NCBI GenBank assembly: GCA_964542165.1
Contig: CAZITQ010000013.1
Coordinates: 7,692 to 71,691 of the forward strand
Length of the DNA: 64,000 bases
Direction: 5' to 3'
From: CAYTBN01 sp964542165
GTDB taxonomy: Bacteria > Myxococcota_A > UBA796 > UBA9615 > CAYRNR01
A program made the position numbers and the translations under genes. Positions 25,358 through 33,941 of the stretch are shown here, in pieces. Position 1 is the stretch's first letter, and each line of letters opens with the position of its first letter. The notes beneath the pieces are model-generated. The model was not told where the DNA came from. It made no database searches and saw only the letters and a program-made list of their open reading frames with translations.

Positions 25358-27160
25358 CTACAGGTCGTTGATCCGCTGCTGGTTGAGGCCGCCGGGGTAG
25401 GCGTAGGAGTCGTGCAGGTCGAAGCCGACCACGACCACCCCGAAGGGATCGCTGCCGTCGAGCACGTGCACACCGTCGGCAACGGACAGCCGGACGGCCT
25501 CGAACCCGCTGCTGCCGATCACCGCCGACTCGCTCCAGGCGGGCCAGGCGTCGATGCTCACCCCACCGATGGCGACCAGGGCGCCGATGGGTCGGGTGAT
25601 GATCATGTAGTCGTTCTGCCAGGTGCTGGGCACCAGCACCACGTAGGAGTCCAGGTACTGCTCCACCGGGACCGTCTGGACCATCGCCGGGTCCCCGAGG
25701 TTGGGATCCGGGGACGCGTAGGCGGAGATCATGTACTGGGTGAGCAGGAAGGCGTCGGTTCCGTTCACCGTGAAGTCCCCGGGATTCCCCGTGGAGCCGG
25801 AGACCCAGAACTCGGCCACCTCGCCGGCCGCCAGGGAGACCGCCCCGGGCAGCCCCGTCACCTCGGCGTGGGCCTCGAAGGTCAGGTCCACCGGGTCGTT
25901 GCCGGCCACCACCTGCCACAGGCCCTCTTCGGGGGGCGGCCCCCGATGCGGGATGCGGGCGGCCACGTAGGACTCGCCCCAGGTCTGGATGCCGAAGATC
26001 TGCTCCTCCAGGTGGTCGCAGCAGCAGTCGGTGGTGGGGATCAGCGCGCACTCGTGCCCGGCGAACACCGCCACCGGCGTGGTCGGCGAGGTCTCGATCA
26101 ACGTCCCCGCCAGGGCGGCCTGGTCCTGATCGCTGGCGATCTGGAAGTAGTCGCCCTCGTCCATCTGGATGGTCACGGGTTGGCCGGGGCCGGCGGGGGA
26201 TATCCCCGAACCCCCGGCCGTGGTGATGGACGGGGTCACGACCACCGTCGTGTTGTCCACGCTGGCGACCACGTTGAGCGAGCTGTGCTGGATGGTACCG
26301 GTGTTGTCGACCGCCTGGCGCCATCCGGGGATGCGGTAGACGCTGTCGTACGCGGACACCGGCAGCAACAGCGAGGCATCGGAGAGGTAGGACGAGGCGC
26401 CGTCCACCGGGTTGAACTGGTAGGCGATGATCGGGATCGAGCTGGTGATCCGGTAGGCGCCTTCATCGTGGAACGCCGATTCGTCCACGTGCGCGTCATT
26501 GAGGTTCACCGTGACCAGCTGCTGGGGTCCGACCTGGGCGCTCCAGACCGGCGTCCAGGTGGCGCCGTCGCTGGTCTCCACAGACGCGGTGGCGGTGAGG
26601 GTGTCGTGGACGTTGGACAGGGCCACCGCGTACTGGATGGTCTCGGGCCCCAGGTCGTGCTGGTCCATGTCGACGGCGTAGAACCGGCACCCGATGGTCG
26701 AGTCCGTCTGCTCGGCCAGGTCGCAAAGCTGCACGCACTCGCCGTTGGTGCAGACCTCGCCCAGCTCCTCCTCGCAGGTGTCCACCACCTGGTACCCCGA
26801 TCCGTCGGGCAGGCACTCGAGCACGTCGAACCCGTCGCAGTCGTAGGTGCCCGGGTAGCAGACCACGCAGCCGGTCCCGAAGAGGCAGAACTCCCCAGCG
26901 GCGCCGTCGCACTCCTCGGTGTGGTCCACGTCGCCGTTCATGTCGCAGAACACCGCCGTGTTGGCGTCGCAGAGGATGTCACCTGGGGCGTCGTCGCAGA
27001 TGTCGGTGGGTTCGGTGTCGTCGTCGCCGGTGTCGTCGTCGCCGGCATCGTCGTCACCGGCGTCGTCGTCGTCCCACCAGGGCTGCTCCTCCGGGAGCGG
27101 ACAACCGACCACCAGGAAGAGCGCCGCGATCCACATCACGAACTTGTTTCGGGAGCCCAT
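25358..27160 (-). CDS. IgGFc-binding-domain lipoprotein with poly-Asp tether
   Basis: A 600-residue lipoprotein. The signal ends LVVGC (Cys20) followed by Pro-Leu-Pro-Glu-Glu and a poly-Asp tether. A Cys-rich segment near residues 55-150 has EGF-like spacing (CDANTAVFCDMNGDVDHTEEC, then CFYGTGC-like motifs). Residues about 180-600 match the IgGFc-binding N-terminal fold: FYAVDMDQHDLGPETIQYAV, ALLIPTTD-type cores and VGGVSIDAW near the end. In bacteria these proteins are surface adhesins or structural lipoproteins of unknown ligand. GGAGGAG precedes the ATG at 27160 by four bases, which fixes the start. Divergent from the gene at 27255. Confidence 0.82.
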   Translation of the reverse strand: MGSRNKFVMWIAALFLVVGCPLPEEQPWWDDDDAGDDDAGDDDTGDDDTEPTDICDDAPGDILCDANTAVFCDMNGDVDHTEECDGAAGEFCLFGTGCVVCYPGTYDCDGFDVLECLPDGSGYQVVDTCEEELGEVCTNGECVQLCDLAEQTDSTIGCRFYAVDMDQHDLGPETIQYAVALSNVHDTLTATASVETSDGATWTPVWSAQVGPQQLVTVNLNDAHVDESAFHDEGAYRITSSIPIIAYQFNPVDGASSYLSDASLLLPVSAYDSVYRIPGWRQAVDNTGTIQHSSLNVVASVDNTTVVVTPSITTAGGSGISPAGPGQPVTIQMDEGDYFQIASDQDQAALAGTLIETSPTTPVAVFAGHECALIPTTDCCCDHLEEQIFGIQTWGESYVAARIPHRGPPPEEGLWQVVAGNDPVDLTFEAHAEVTGLPGAVSLAAGEVAEFWVSGSTGNPGDFTVNGTDAFLLTQYMISAYASPDPNLGDPAMVQTVPVEQYLDSYVVLVPSTWQNDYMIITRPIGALVAIGGVSIDAWPAWSESAVIGSSGFEAVRLSVADGVHVLDGSDPFGVVVVGFDLHDSYAYPGGLNQQRINDL

Positions 27161-27225
27161 CTTCTCCTCCGTCCGGTTTCCACGATAGCGGGTTTGCGGG
27201 ACAGGGGCACGGGCAGAAATCCCTG

Positions 27226-27234
27226 TGCTAAGGT
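27226..27234 (+). promoter_or_regulatory. Candidate extended -10 promoter for the TPR/AAA operon
   Basis: TGC plus TAAGGT (27226-27234), the extended -10 arrangement. It lies 21 bases before the ATG at 27255 and no clear -35 is visible. Confidence 0.3.
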
Positions 27235-27254
27235 CACCGGCGCACGGGGGACCC

Positions 27255-27803
27255 ATGAGCGATCCGACAGGCGAAGGAGAGGCGGGGTACCGCCCATCCG
27301 ACAAGCCCCGCGATGGAGACGATCTCCTTCAGCCGAGCATCGCACCGGGAACGGGGAGTGCGCCGGACCCCCTCCCCTGGCGCCTGGGCTCCCAGCTCTG
27401 GATCGGCTTCTTCGGCGGCGTGCTGCCGCTGCTGTTCATCGCCCAGGAGAACGCCCGTCGCCTGGGGTGCTCCGCCGCCGAGCGCCTGAAGGTCGTCTGG
27501 GTGGGCGTGCTGGCGCTGCTGGCCGTCGGCGTGGGTGTGGGGCTGTTCCACGCGTTGTGGGACGGTGACGAGCGCCTGGGCAAACGGTTGATCCGGCTGG
27601 TCAGCAAGCTGGGCGGCGTCCTGCTGTGGCTGCTCTACCGGCGCTGGCAGGGGACGCCGGACCGGATCCACGCCTACCGCCACCAGGGCCGCTACGCCTC
27701 CCTGTGGGTCTACGGCCTCGGAGCGGTCTTCGGCATCGGATTCTTCCAGGGGATCTACCTCTTCGCCGTGATGGCCCTGGTGGACACGCTGACGGAGGAG
27801 TGA
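27255..27803 (+). CDS. Small membrane protein, unknown function, first gene of TPR/AAA operon
   Basis: A 182-residue protein with four or so hydrophobic stretches (LGSQLWIGFFGGVLPLLFIA, VWVGVLALLAVGVGVGLF, KLGGVLLWLLY, GLGAVFGIGFFQGIYLFAVM). No signal peptide or known domain. The stop codon of this gene and the ATG of the next share one base, so they are coupled. The ATG at 27255 has GGGGGA close upstream. The operon also encodes a TPR protein and an AAA+ ATPase, so it may be a membrane partner of that pair, but no function is shown by the sequence. Confidence 0.7.
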   Translation: MSDPTGEGEAGYRPSDKPRDGDDLLQPSIAPGTGSAPDPLPWRLGSQLWIGFFGGVLPLLFIAQENARRLGCSAAERLKVVWVGVLALLAVGVGVGLFHALWDGDERLGKRLIRLVSKLGGVLLWLLYRRWQGTPDRIHAYRHQGRYASLWVYGLGAVFGIGFFQGIYLFAVMALVDTLTEE

Positions 27804-28678
27804 TGGCGGGCGCACCCGAGTCCCCCCTGACCCTGGCCGAACACTACCTCTCGGTCTCCCGTCCCGACCGCTGCCTCGAGGTGCTGGCGGACGCGGGTGG
27901 GGACGCGGCCGAGGCGCCGGTGGCCTGGCTGCTGCGTTCCCTGGCGTTCCACGAGATGACCCGCCACGACGAGGCCCGCCTGGCTGCGGAGAAGGGGCTC
28001 TCCCTCGCCCCGGACTGGCCGCCGCTGCGGATGGCCCTGGGCATGGCCCACCGGGAGGGTGGAGACCTGGCCGAGGCCGAACGCGCCTTCCTGGCGGCCC
28101 TGCGCGACGACCCCGAGAACCCCACCCTGCTGTGCGAATACGCCATGACCGTCGCCGAAGCGACCCAGCTGGACAAGGCGGATCGCCTGCTGGAACGGGC
28201 GGCGGCGCTGGAACCCGGGTCCACCCACGTGGTGGAGGCCCGGATGAAGGTCGCTCACCTGCGGGGCGACACCCGGGCGGCCGAAGCCCTCTCGCAACAG
28301 CTGTTGGCCGCGGACGCGGACAATCCCAGCGGGCAGATGGTCCACGGCATCACGCGCTGGGACGCAGGCGACGTCAACGCGGCCGACCGCTCGATCCGTA
28401 GCGCGGCCGTGCACCCCGGCGCCCAGTCCCCCGTTGCGCAGCTCGCCCGGGAGGCCCAGCTCGCGGCCCATCCCCTGATGTGGCCCGTCCGCCCCCTGTA
28501 CCGCATCGGCATGGTGCCCTTCTGGATCGGGGCGATGGTGATCTTCTTCGGCCTGCGCTTCGCGGGCCTGGACGCGGCCGCCGTGCTCTTCGCGGGGGCC
28601 TACCTCGCGTACTGCATCTACACCTGGGTCGTGCCGCCGCTGCTTCGGCGCTGGCTGGCCCGGAGGCGATTCCGATGA
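27803..28678 (+). CDS. TPR-repeat protein with C-terminal membrane anchor
   Basis: A 291-residue protein. Residues 10-210 are tetratricopeptide repeats of about 34 residues (LALGMAHREGGDLAEAERAF and DKADRLLERAAALEPGSTHV). Residues about 230-280 contain two membrane helices (MVPFWIGAMVIFFGLRFAGL and AAVLFAGAYLAYCIYTWVV), and the Arg-rich tail is probably cytoplasmic. TPR arrays act as protein scaffolds. The gene overlaps its neighbours on both sides (one base upstream, ATGA downstream), and the downstream AAA protein carries its own N-terminal TPR-like region, so the two probably interact. Confidence 0.85.
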   Translation: MAGAPESPLTLAEHYLSVSRPDRCLEVLADAGGDAAEAPVAWLLRSLAFHEMTRHDEARLAAEKGLSLAPDWPPLRMALGMAHREGGDLAEAERAFLAALRDDPENPTLLCEYAMTVAEATQLDKADRLLERAAALEPGSTHVVEARMKVAHLRGDTRAAEALSQQLLAADADNPSGQMVHGITRWDAGDVNAADRSIRSAAVHPGAQSPVAQLAREAQLAAHPLMWPVRPLYRIGMVPFWIGAMVIFFGLRFAGLDAAAVLFAGAYLAYCIYTWVVPPLLRRWLARRRFR

Positions 28679-29934
28679 GCGAGCGGACCGATGCCCTGCG
28701 CCAGGCCCTGGAGCTGACCCCGGACAACCACGTGCTGCGGCGGATGCTGGCCGAGGCGCTGGTGGAAGAGGGCGATCCGGCCGCTGCCACGGCGGAGTTC
28801 CGCACCCTCCTGGAGGCCTCCGTCCTCCCCGACGATGCCCTGCTGACGGCGGCGGAGGCCGCGGTGGGCGCGGACGAGCCGGGTCAAGCGCTGCGATTCC
28901 TGGACCGGGCGGACCGGGTCGGAATCGTGGAGGGGGTCGCGGCCCTGCGCTCCCAGGCCGAGACGTTGCTGGAGCAGGCGGGGGTGGTCCGGCTGGCGGC
29001 CGTGGGTGGGGGACGCCGCGACGACGACGAACCGTCCCCCTTCGAGTTCGACGAGGAGACCCTCGACTTCACGGCCGTGGGCGGCCTGGAGGAGGTCAAG
29101 AAGGTCATCCACCGGATGATCATCCTGCCCACCAAGCGACCCGACCTGTACGCGAAGTACGGGCGCAAGGCGGGCGGTGGCGTGTTGATGTACGGCCCGC
29201 CGGGCTGTGGCAAGACCCTGCTCGCCCGGGCCACCGCCGGTGAGTGCGGGCTGCCCTTCCTCAACGTCCGCATCGAGCAGATCCTCGATCCCTGGCTGGG
29301 CATGAGCGAGCGCAACCTCCACGACGCCTTCGAGCGGGCCCGCACGAAGGCACCCTGCGTGCTGTTCGTCGACGAGCTCGACGCCATCGGCTACGCCCGC
29401 CGGCACCAGAAAGGTCAGGCTTCGCGCTCCCTGGTGGACCAGCTGCTCCAGGAGCTGGACGCCATCGGCTCGGAGAACGAGGGGGTCCTGGTCCTCGCCG
29501 CAACCAACGCCCCGTGGGACCTGGACGAGGCCCTGCGCCGCCCGGGACGATTCGACCGCTCCCTGTTCGTTCCGCCCCCGGACCGGGAGGGTCGAAACCG
29601 GATCCTGGAGATCCACCTGGGCGACCGCCCCGCCAGCGGCATCGACCGCAAGGCCCTGGCCAAGGCCGCCCCCCTGTTCAGCGGCGCGGATCTCGAAGCC
29701 TGGGTCGAGCAGGCGACCGACCGGGTCATCGACGAGGCCCTGTCCACCGGCGGCGAGCCCCCCCTGCGTATGGAGCACTTCCGCGAGGCCCTCGAGGACC
29801 TCGCCGCCTCCACCCACGAATGGCTCACCCGGGCCGCCCGCTACGTGGAATTCGCCAACCAGTCCCGGCAGTACGACGACGTGGCCCGCTTCCTGCGCAG
29901 CAAGGAGGTGAGGAAGCACGGGAAGCTGGACTGA
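28675..29934 (+). CDS. AAA+ ATPase of the Cdc48/Vps4 type with N-terminal TPR region
   Basis: A 419-residue ATPase. Residues 1-115 are helical repeats of TPR character. Residues about 135-400 form one AAA domain: Walker A GPPGCGKTL, Walker B VLFVDELDAIG and the second region of homology AATNAPWDLDEALRRPGRFDR with both Arg fingers. The DFTAVGGLEEVKK start is characteristic of the p97/FtsH/Vps4 clade. Only one AAA domain is present, unlike p97, and there is no protease domain. These enzymes unfold or disassemble protein complexes. Encoded as the third gene of an operon with a TPR membrane protein, it would be recruited to the membrane. Confidence 0.92.
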   Translation: MSERTDALRQALELTPDNHVLRRMLAEALVEEGDPAAATAEFRTLLEASVLPDDALLTAAEAAVGADEPGQALRFLDRADRVGIVEGVAALRSQAETLLEQAGVVRLAAVGGGRRDDDEPSPFEFDEETLDFTAVGGLEEVKKVIHRMIILPTKRPDLYAKYGRKAGGGVLMYGPPGCGKTLLARATAGECGLPFLNVRIEQILDPWLGMSERNLHDAFERARTKAPCVLFVDELDAIGYARRHQKGQASRSLVDQLLQELDAIGSENEGVLVLAATNAPWDLDEALRRPGRFDRSLFVPPPDREGRNRILEIHLGDRPASGIDRKALAKAAPLFSGADLEAWVEQATDRVIDEALSTGGEPPLRMEHFREALEDLAASTHEWLTRAARYVEFANQSRQYDDVARFLRSKEVRKHGKLD

Positions 29935-30061
29935 CGCGGGCGCCGGACCGAAAAACACCCCCGAAGCGGTTAACCTCCCGCCGGCTCCCGGGTCGATAGA
30001 CCCCGATGGCCGAACCTGCGCCTTCGGGCGTCGAGAACGCGAACCCACGATGGGAGAAACC

Positions 30062-30577
30062 ATGTACCGGCCGCTGCTCGCGACGTTCCTGCTCACCCTG
30101 TCCACCGCGCTCGCGACCGCCTGCCCCGGAGGAGGACTGGTCACGGACGACGACGCGAGCGGCGACGACGACACCGGCTCGGCCGGCGATGACGATGACA
30201 TGTGGACCGATGACGACGACGATGACGACACCGGCGACGACGATGACGACACCGGCGACGACGACGACACGGCGACCGGCGATCCCTGCACGGTCTCCTT
30301 CGGTCCCCCGGAGATGCCCATCGACCTCACGGGGGTCTGCGAGGAGAGCCCCGACCACTGCCTGGGTGGATTCGACCCCCAGGACAGCGCGGGCACCTGC
30401 GACGGTGGGATGACCTGCTGCGTGGACACCGACCAGTGCGAGGACGCCCTCATGGGGAGCTGCGCGGCCGTCGAAGACGACTGCGACGGCGAACCTCCCC
30501 CGGGGGCCCCCGGATTCCCCCAGCTGGGCTGCCCGTCCGCCACCCCCTACTGCTGCCTCCCGGAGCCGCCCCAGTGA
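30062..30577 (+). CDS. Poly-Asp lipoprotein with Cys-rich domain
   Basis: A 171-residue lipoprotein with lipobox LATAC followed by Pro-Gly-Gly-Gly. An Asp-rich tether interrupted by Thr-Gly and Ser-Gly occupies residues about 30-75. The remaining 95 residues contain eleven Cys in a compact arrangement (DQCEDALMGSC, CDGGMTCCVD), probably disulfide-bonded outside the cell. I do not recognise the domain. The ATG at 30062 is chosen since GGGAGA lies six bases upstream. The gene overlaps the next by four bases (GTGA). Confidence 0.7.
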   Translation: MYRPLLATFLLTLSTALATACPGGGLVTDDDASGDDDTGSAGDDDDMWTDDDDDDDTGDDDDDTGDDDDTATGDPCTVSFGPPEMPIDLTGVCEESPDHCLGGFDPQDSAGTCDGGMTCCVDTDQCEDALMGSCAAVEDDCDGEPPPGAPGFPQLGCPSATPYCCLPEPPQ

Positions 30578-31953
30578 CCGGGCTCCGCAGGCCCGGCCAC
30601 GCCGGTATCCCGGCCCTCCTCGGGCTCCTCCCCCTGCTGCTCGCGCTCCTCTTGCCCGCCTGTACGGGCGACACCGCCAGAGGGAGCGGAGCGTTCGACG
30701 TCGCGGCCGAGGTCAGCGAGGTCATCTCCACGGTCATCACCGTCGAGTGGACGGTGGACCTGTCGGAGCCCGACGCTGCGTACGTCGAGTTCGGACCCGA
30801 GGAGACCTACGGCAGGACGGCCCCCGCCGACCTCACGGGCGAGCCCCCGTACCGGACGGTGCTGCTGGGGATGAAGCCGTCCACGGAGGCGCACTACCGG
30901 GTCGTGGCCGAGGCTGGCGGCGAGACCTTCACCAGCGACCCGGGCACGATCTCCACCGGCACCGCACCGGGCGGGCTCCCGGAGTTCACCGCCGAAGCCC
31001 TCGGCGAGGTGGAGGACGGGTACCTGGTCACCTCCCTGTTCGCCTCTTCGCCCGCCGCGGTAATCCTCGACCGGGACGGGGACTACGTGTGGTGGTACGA
31101 GGCTCCGAGCGAGGACTTCCAGGTCAGCCGAGCCCACCTGTCCGCCGACCGCCAGCACGTGGTCTTCTGGAGCGTCAACCTCTACAACACCCCCCCCGGC
31201 GACACGCCCCAGAAGTTGATCCGCGTGAGCCTGGACGGGACCGACGTGGTCTCCCGGACGGTGGAGGAGGGCCACCACGACTTCACCGTGATGCCCGACG
31301 ACGGGATCACCTACATCGAGTACGACGTTCAGGACGGTGTGGACGGGGATCGGCTGATCGAGGTCAGCCCCGACGGCGAGGAGCGGGAGATCTGGTCGGT
31401 CTGGGAGGACTTCGACTCCGGCGGGGCCGGCGGCCCGGGCACCACCTTCGCCCACTTCAACGCCATCGACTACTACGAGGACGAGGACGCGTTGTACGTG
31501 TCGTCGCTGGGCCTGGAGTGCCTGCTCAAGGTCGACCGCGGGAGCGGCGAGCTGCTGTGGAGCATGGGGGGCGACGAGAGCGACTTCGTCCTCGACGGCG
31601 GCAACACCGACTTCTTCGAGCGCAACCACCAGTTCGAGCGCCTGGACGACTCGATCGTCATGTTCGTCAACGGCAGCGAGCAGACCTATTGCTCGGACGT
31701 CCGCGAGTACGCCTACGACGAGGACAGCTTCGAGGCCGAGCTCGTGTGGTCCTACACCCCCGATCCCTGCGTGTTCTCCTTCAGCCTGGGCGACGTGGCC
31801 CGGATGGACTCGGGCAACACCCTGGTGACGTTCTCCGCCCAGGGCCAGATCGACGAGGTGGACGAAAACGGCGACCTGCTCTGGCGCATGAACGCAGGCC
31901 TGGGCGGAGCCGTGGGCTACGCCACGTTCTTGCGGGACCTGTACACCGACTGA
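30574..31953 (+). CDS. Arylsulfotransferase-like lipoprotein with N-terminal FnIII-like domain
   Basis: A 459-residue lipoprotein, lipobox LLLPAC followed by Thr-Gly-Asp. Residues about 30-125 resemble a fibronectin-type domain. Residues about 130-459 are a beta-propeller of the arylsulfotransferase family: DGDYVWWYEAP, the His-rich GHHDFTVMPDDGI, AHFNAIDYYEDEDALYVSS, GELLWSMGG and RNHQFERLDD. True enzymes use an active-site His within HHD-type motifs, which are retained here, but catalysis is unproved because the substrate-binding loops cannot be checked. The GTG start is coupled to the upstream lipoprotein. The gene converges on the ABC transporter, separated by 21 bases and a hairpin containing both stop codons. 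Confidence 0.82.
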   Translation: MTGLRRPGHAGIPALLGLLPLLLALLLPACTGDTARGSGAFDVAAEVSEVISTVITVEWTVDLSEPDAAYVEFGPEETYGRTAPADLTGEPPYRTVLLGMKPSTEAHYRVVAEAGGETFTSDPGTISTGTAPGGLPEFTAEALGEVEDGYLVTSLFASSPAAVILDRDGDYVWWYEAPSEDFQVSRAHLSADRQHVVFWSVNLYNTPPGDTPQKLIRVSLDGTDVVSRTVEEGHHDFTVMPDDGITYIEYDVQDGVDGDRLIEVSPDGEEREIWSVWEDFDSGGAGGPGTTFAHFNAIDYYEDEDALYVSSLGLECLLKVDRGSGELLWSMGGDESDFVLDGGNTDFFERNHQFERLDDSIVMFVNGSEQTYCSDVREYAYDEDSFEAELVWSYTPDPCVFSFSLGDVARMDSGNTLVTFSAQGQIDEVDENGDLLWRMNAGLGGAVGYATFLRDLYTD

Positions 31954-31980
31954 TCCGGCGGTCGCCCCGGGGGATCAGTC
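31948..31980. terminator. Hairpin between convergent genes, stop codons inside both arms
   Basis: GACTGATCC (31948-31956) and GGATCAGTC (31972-31980) form a perfect 9-bp inverted repeat with a 15-nt loop. The left arm includes the TGA of the arylsulfotransferase-like gene and the right arm the stop codon of the permease on the other strand. It lacks a T run on either side, so it is at most a weak intrinsic terminator or a transcript-end stabiliser. Confidence 0.45.
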
Positions 31981-32883
31981 CTCGTACGGTTGGCCCACGG
32001 CCGCCGGCGGCCGAGCGCGGCCCATGAACCCGACCACGGCGACGATGGTGAGCAGGTAGGGCAGCATCTGCAGGAACTGGGACGGGATGGCGATGCCGGC
32101 GCCGCCCAGGGTCATCTGGACCGCGTCGGCGGCTCCGAAGAGCAGGCAGGCCACGGCCGCCAGACCGGGCCGCCACTTGCCCACGATCATCGCCGCCAGC
32201 GCGATGTAGCCCCGGCCGCCGGTCATGTTGTCGGTGAACTGGTGCTGGTCCGAGGCCAGCCAGACGCCGGCCAGACCGGCGAGCAATCCCGAGAGCAGCA
32301 CGCCGTACAGCCGCATCCAGCGGACCTTGATCCCCAGGCTGGCGGCGGCGTGGGGGTGCTCCCCGCAGGCCCGCAGGCGCAGGCCGAAGCGGGTACGGAA
32401 AAGCAGGACGTGGCCGCCCGCGACCAGTGCCACCGCCAGCAGGATCAGCGGATGGGTGAGGACTCCGAGCACGATCCCCGTGGTGCCCTCGGCGCGAACC
32501 AGGGGCTCGATGGACTCCACCCGGGCGGAGTTGGACGACGAGTCCCACACCATCTTCAGCGCGAAGCGCGTCACCCCCACCGCGAGCAGGTTGATCGCCA
32601 CGCCGCACACGATCTGGTCCGCCCCGAAGCGCAGCGTGGCCAGGGCGAACAGGGCCGCCAGCGCGACGCCCGAACCGCAGCCCACCAGCAGCCCGAGCAC
32701 CGGACTCCCGGTCAGATGCGCCCCGAGCACGAAGCCGAAGGCGCCGGTGAGCATGATGCCCTCCAGCGCGATGTTCACCGTGCCGCCCCGCTCCGAGAAC
32801 GTGCCCCCGAGGGATGCGAGCACGTAGGGCACCGAGATCCGGACGATCTGGACCAGGAAGGCCAGGGAGAGGAAGGCCTCCAT
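31975..32883 (-). CDS. Nucleoside ABC transporter permease (second subunit, NupQ/YufQ-like)
   Basis: A 302-residue inner-membrane permease of the simple sugar/nucleoside family with eight or so helices. GGTFSERGGTVNIALEGIMLTGA is the N-terminal signature and AACGEHPHAAASLGIKVRWMR-type segments form the cytoplasmic coupling loop with its invariant Glu-Gly/Glu-His-Pro element. It pairs with the adjacent permease to form the channel of a BMP-type importer. The ATG overlaps the upstream stop by four bases (ATGA), and the gene is last in the four-gene operon. Confidence 0.93.
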   Translation of the reverse strand: MEAFLSLAFLVQIVRISVPYVLASLGGTFSERGGTVNIALEGIMLTGAFGFVLGAHLTGSPVLGLLVGCGSGVALAALFALATLRFGADQIVCGVAINLLAVGVTRFALKMVWDSSSNSARVESIEPLVRAEGTTGIVLGVLTHPLILLAVALVAGGHVLLFRTRFGLRLRACGEHPHAAASLGIKVRWMRLYGVLLSGLLAGLAGVWLASDQHQFTDNMTGGRGYIALAAMIVGKWRPGLAAVACLLFGAADAVQMTLGGAGIAIPSQFLQMLPYLLTIVAVVGFMGRARPPAAVGQPYED

Positions 32884-33941
32884 CAGCGCCCCCCTCCCGC
32901 CCGCAGCAGGATCGACCGCACCTCGCGGCTGGCCACCACCACCACCAGGATGATCACCGCCTGGAGGATCTCGACGATCTCCTTGGGCACCAGGGCGTTG
33001 ATCACCAGCCCGCCCTGGGAGAGGGTGCCGAACAGCAGCGCCGCCAGGACCACGCCCAGGGGGTGGTTGCGGCCCAGCAGGGCCACCGCGATCCCCATGA
33101 ACCCCACCCCGCCGGAGAACCCGTCCTCGAAGTAGTACTTGTAGCCCTGCACGAAGTTCACGCCGACCAGCCCCGCGCAGCCGCCGCCGATGGCCATGGC
33201 CACCGTGGACACCCGCAGCAGGGAGATGCCGCCGTTCTCCGCCGCCGGTGGACTCAGGCCGACGGCGCGGATCTCGTACCCCAACGGCGTGCGGAAGAGC
33301 AGCCAGGCCACCAGGCCTGCGCCACCCAGGGCCCACAGCAAGGCCGTGTTGGCGGCGCTGCCGTGGAGCGCCGGGAGGAAGGCTCCCAGCCGGCTCAGGC
33401 GCGCGCCCTCGATGATGGGCGCCGTGTGCAGGGTCTCGGGCTCGTGGAAGTGGGTGGCCACCAGGTAGTTGACCAGGGCCAGGGCCACGAAGTTGAGCAT
33501 GATCGTGGTGATCACCTCGTGGGCCCCGAAGCGGGCCTTCAGCGCCCCGGGCAGGGCACCGTACCCGCCCCCCACCAGGGCGGCGGCGGCGGCCACCAGC
33601 GGGATCGCCAGCAGCCACGGCGTCCCGCCGGGCAACCACATGCCGATCAGCGCCCCTGCGAGCGCCCCCATCACCACCTGCCCCTCGGCGCCGATGTTGA
33701 AGAGCCCGGCCCGGAAGGGGATGGCCACCGCCAGACCCGTGAAGATCAGCGGCGTGGCCTTGAACAGCACCTGGCCCACCCCGTACGGATTGCCCCAGGT
33801 ACCCTCGATCATCACCCGGAGCACCCGCAACGGCGACGCCCCGTAGGCGAGCACCAGCAGATCGAAGGCCAGCAAGGCGACCAGCAGGGCGGTCACCGGC
33901 GCCACCAGCGCCGTGCGCAGCTCCACGGCCCGGGCCTTCAC
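32883..33941 (-). CDS. Nucleoside ABC transporter permease (first subunit, NupP/YufP-like)
   Basis: A 352-residue permease. The motif LFNIGAEGQVVMGALAGALIG near residues 75-96 is the family signature and the coupling helix is around residue 225 (GYEIRAVGLSPPAAENGGI). The start is the GTG at 33941, overlapping the stop of the ATPase gene by GTGA. Ten membrane helices are predicted. It forms the heterodimeric channel with the downstream permease. Homologues import purine and pyrimidine nucleosides. Confidence 0.93.
   Translation of the reverse strand: MKARAVELRTALVAPVTALLVALLAFDLLVLAYGASPLRVLRVMIEGTWGNPYGVGQVLFKATPLIFTGLAVAIPFRAGLFNIGAEGQVVMGALAGALIGMWLPGGTPWLLAIPLVAAAAALVGGGYGALPGALKARFGAHEVITTIMLNFVALALVNYLVATHFHEPETLHTAPIIEGARLSRLGAFLPALHGSAANTALLWALGGAGLVAWLLFRTPLGYEIRAVGLSPPAAENGGISLLRVSTVAMAIGGGCAGLVGVNFVQGYKYYFEDGFSGGVGFMGIAVALLGRNHPLGVVLAALLFGTLSQGGLVINALVPKEIVEILQAVIILVVVVASREVRSILLRAGGGR

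Noticed and set aside
23933..27568. Very long plus-strand frame (1211 codons) opposite three minus-strand surface genes
   Set aside because: The minus-strand genes have signal peptides, ribosome sites and recognisable domains, whereas the plus-strand translation is Val/Asp/Gly/His-rich without motifs. It is a high-GC shadow.
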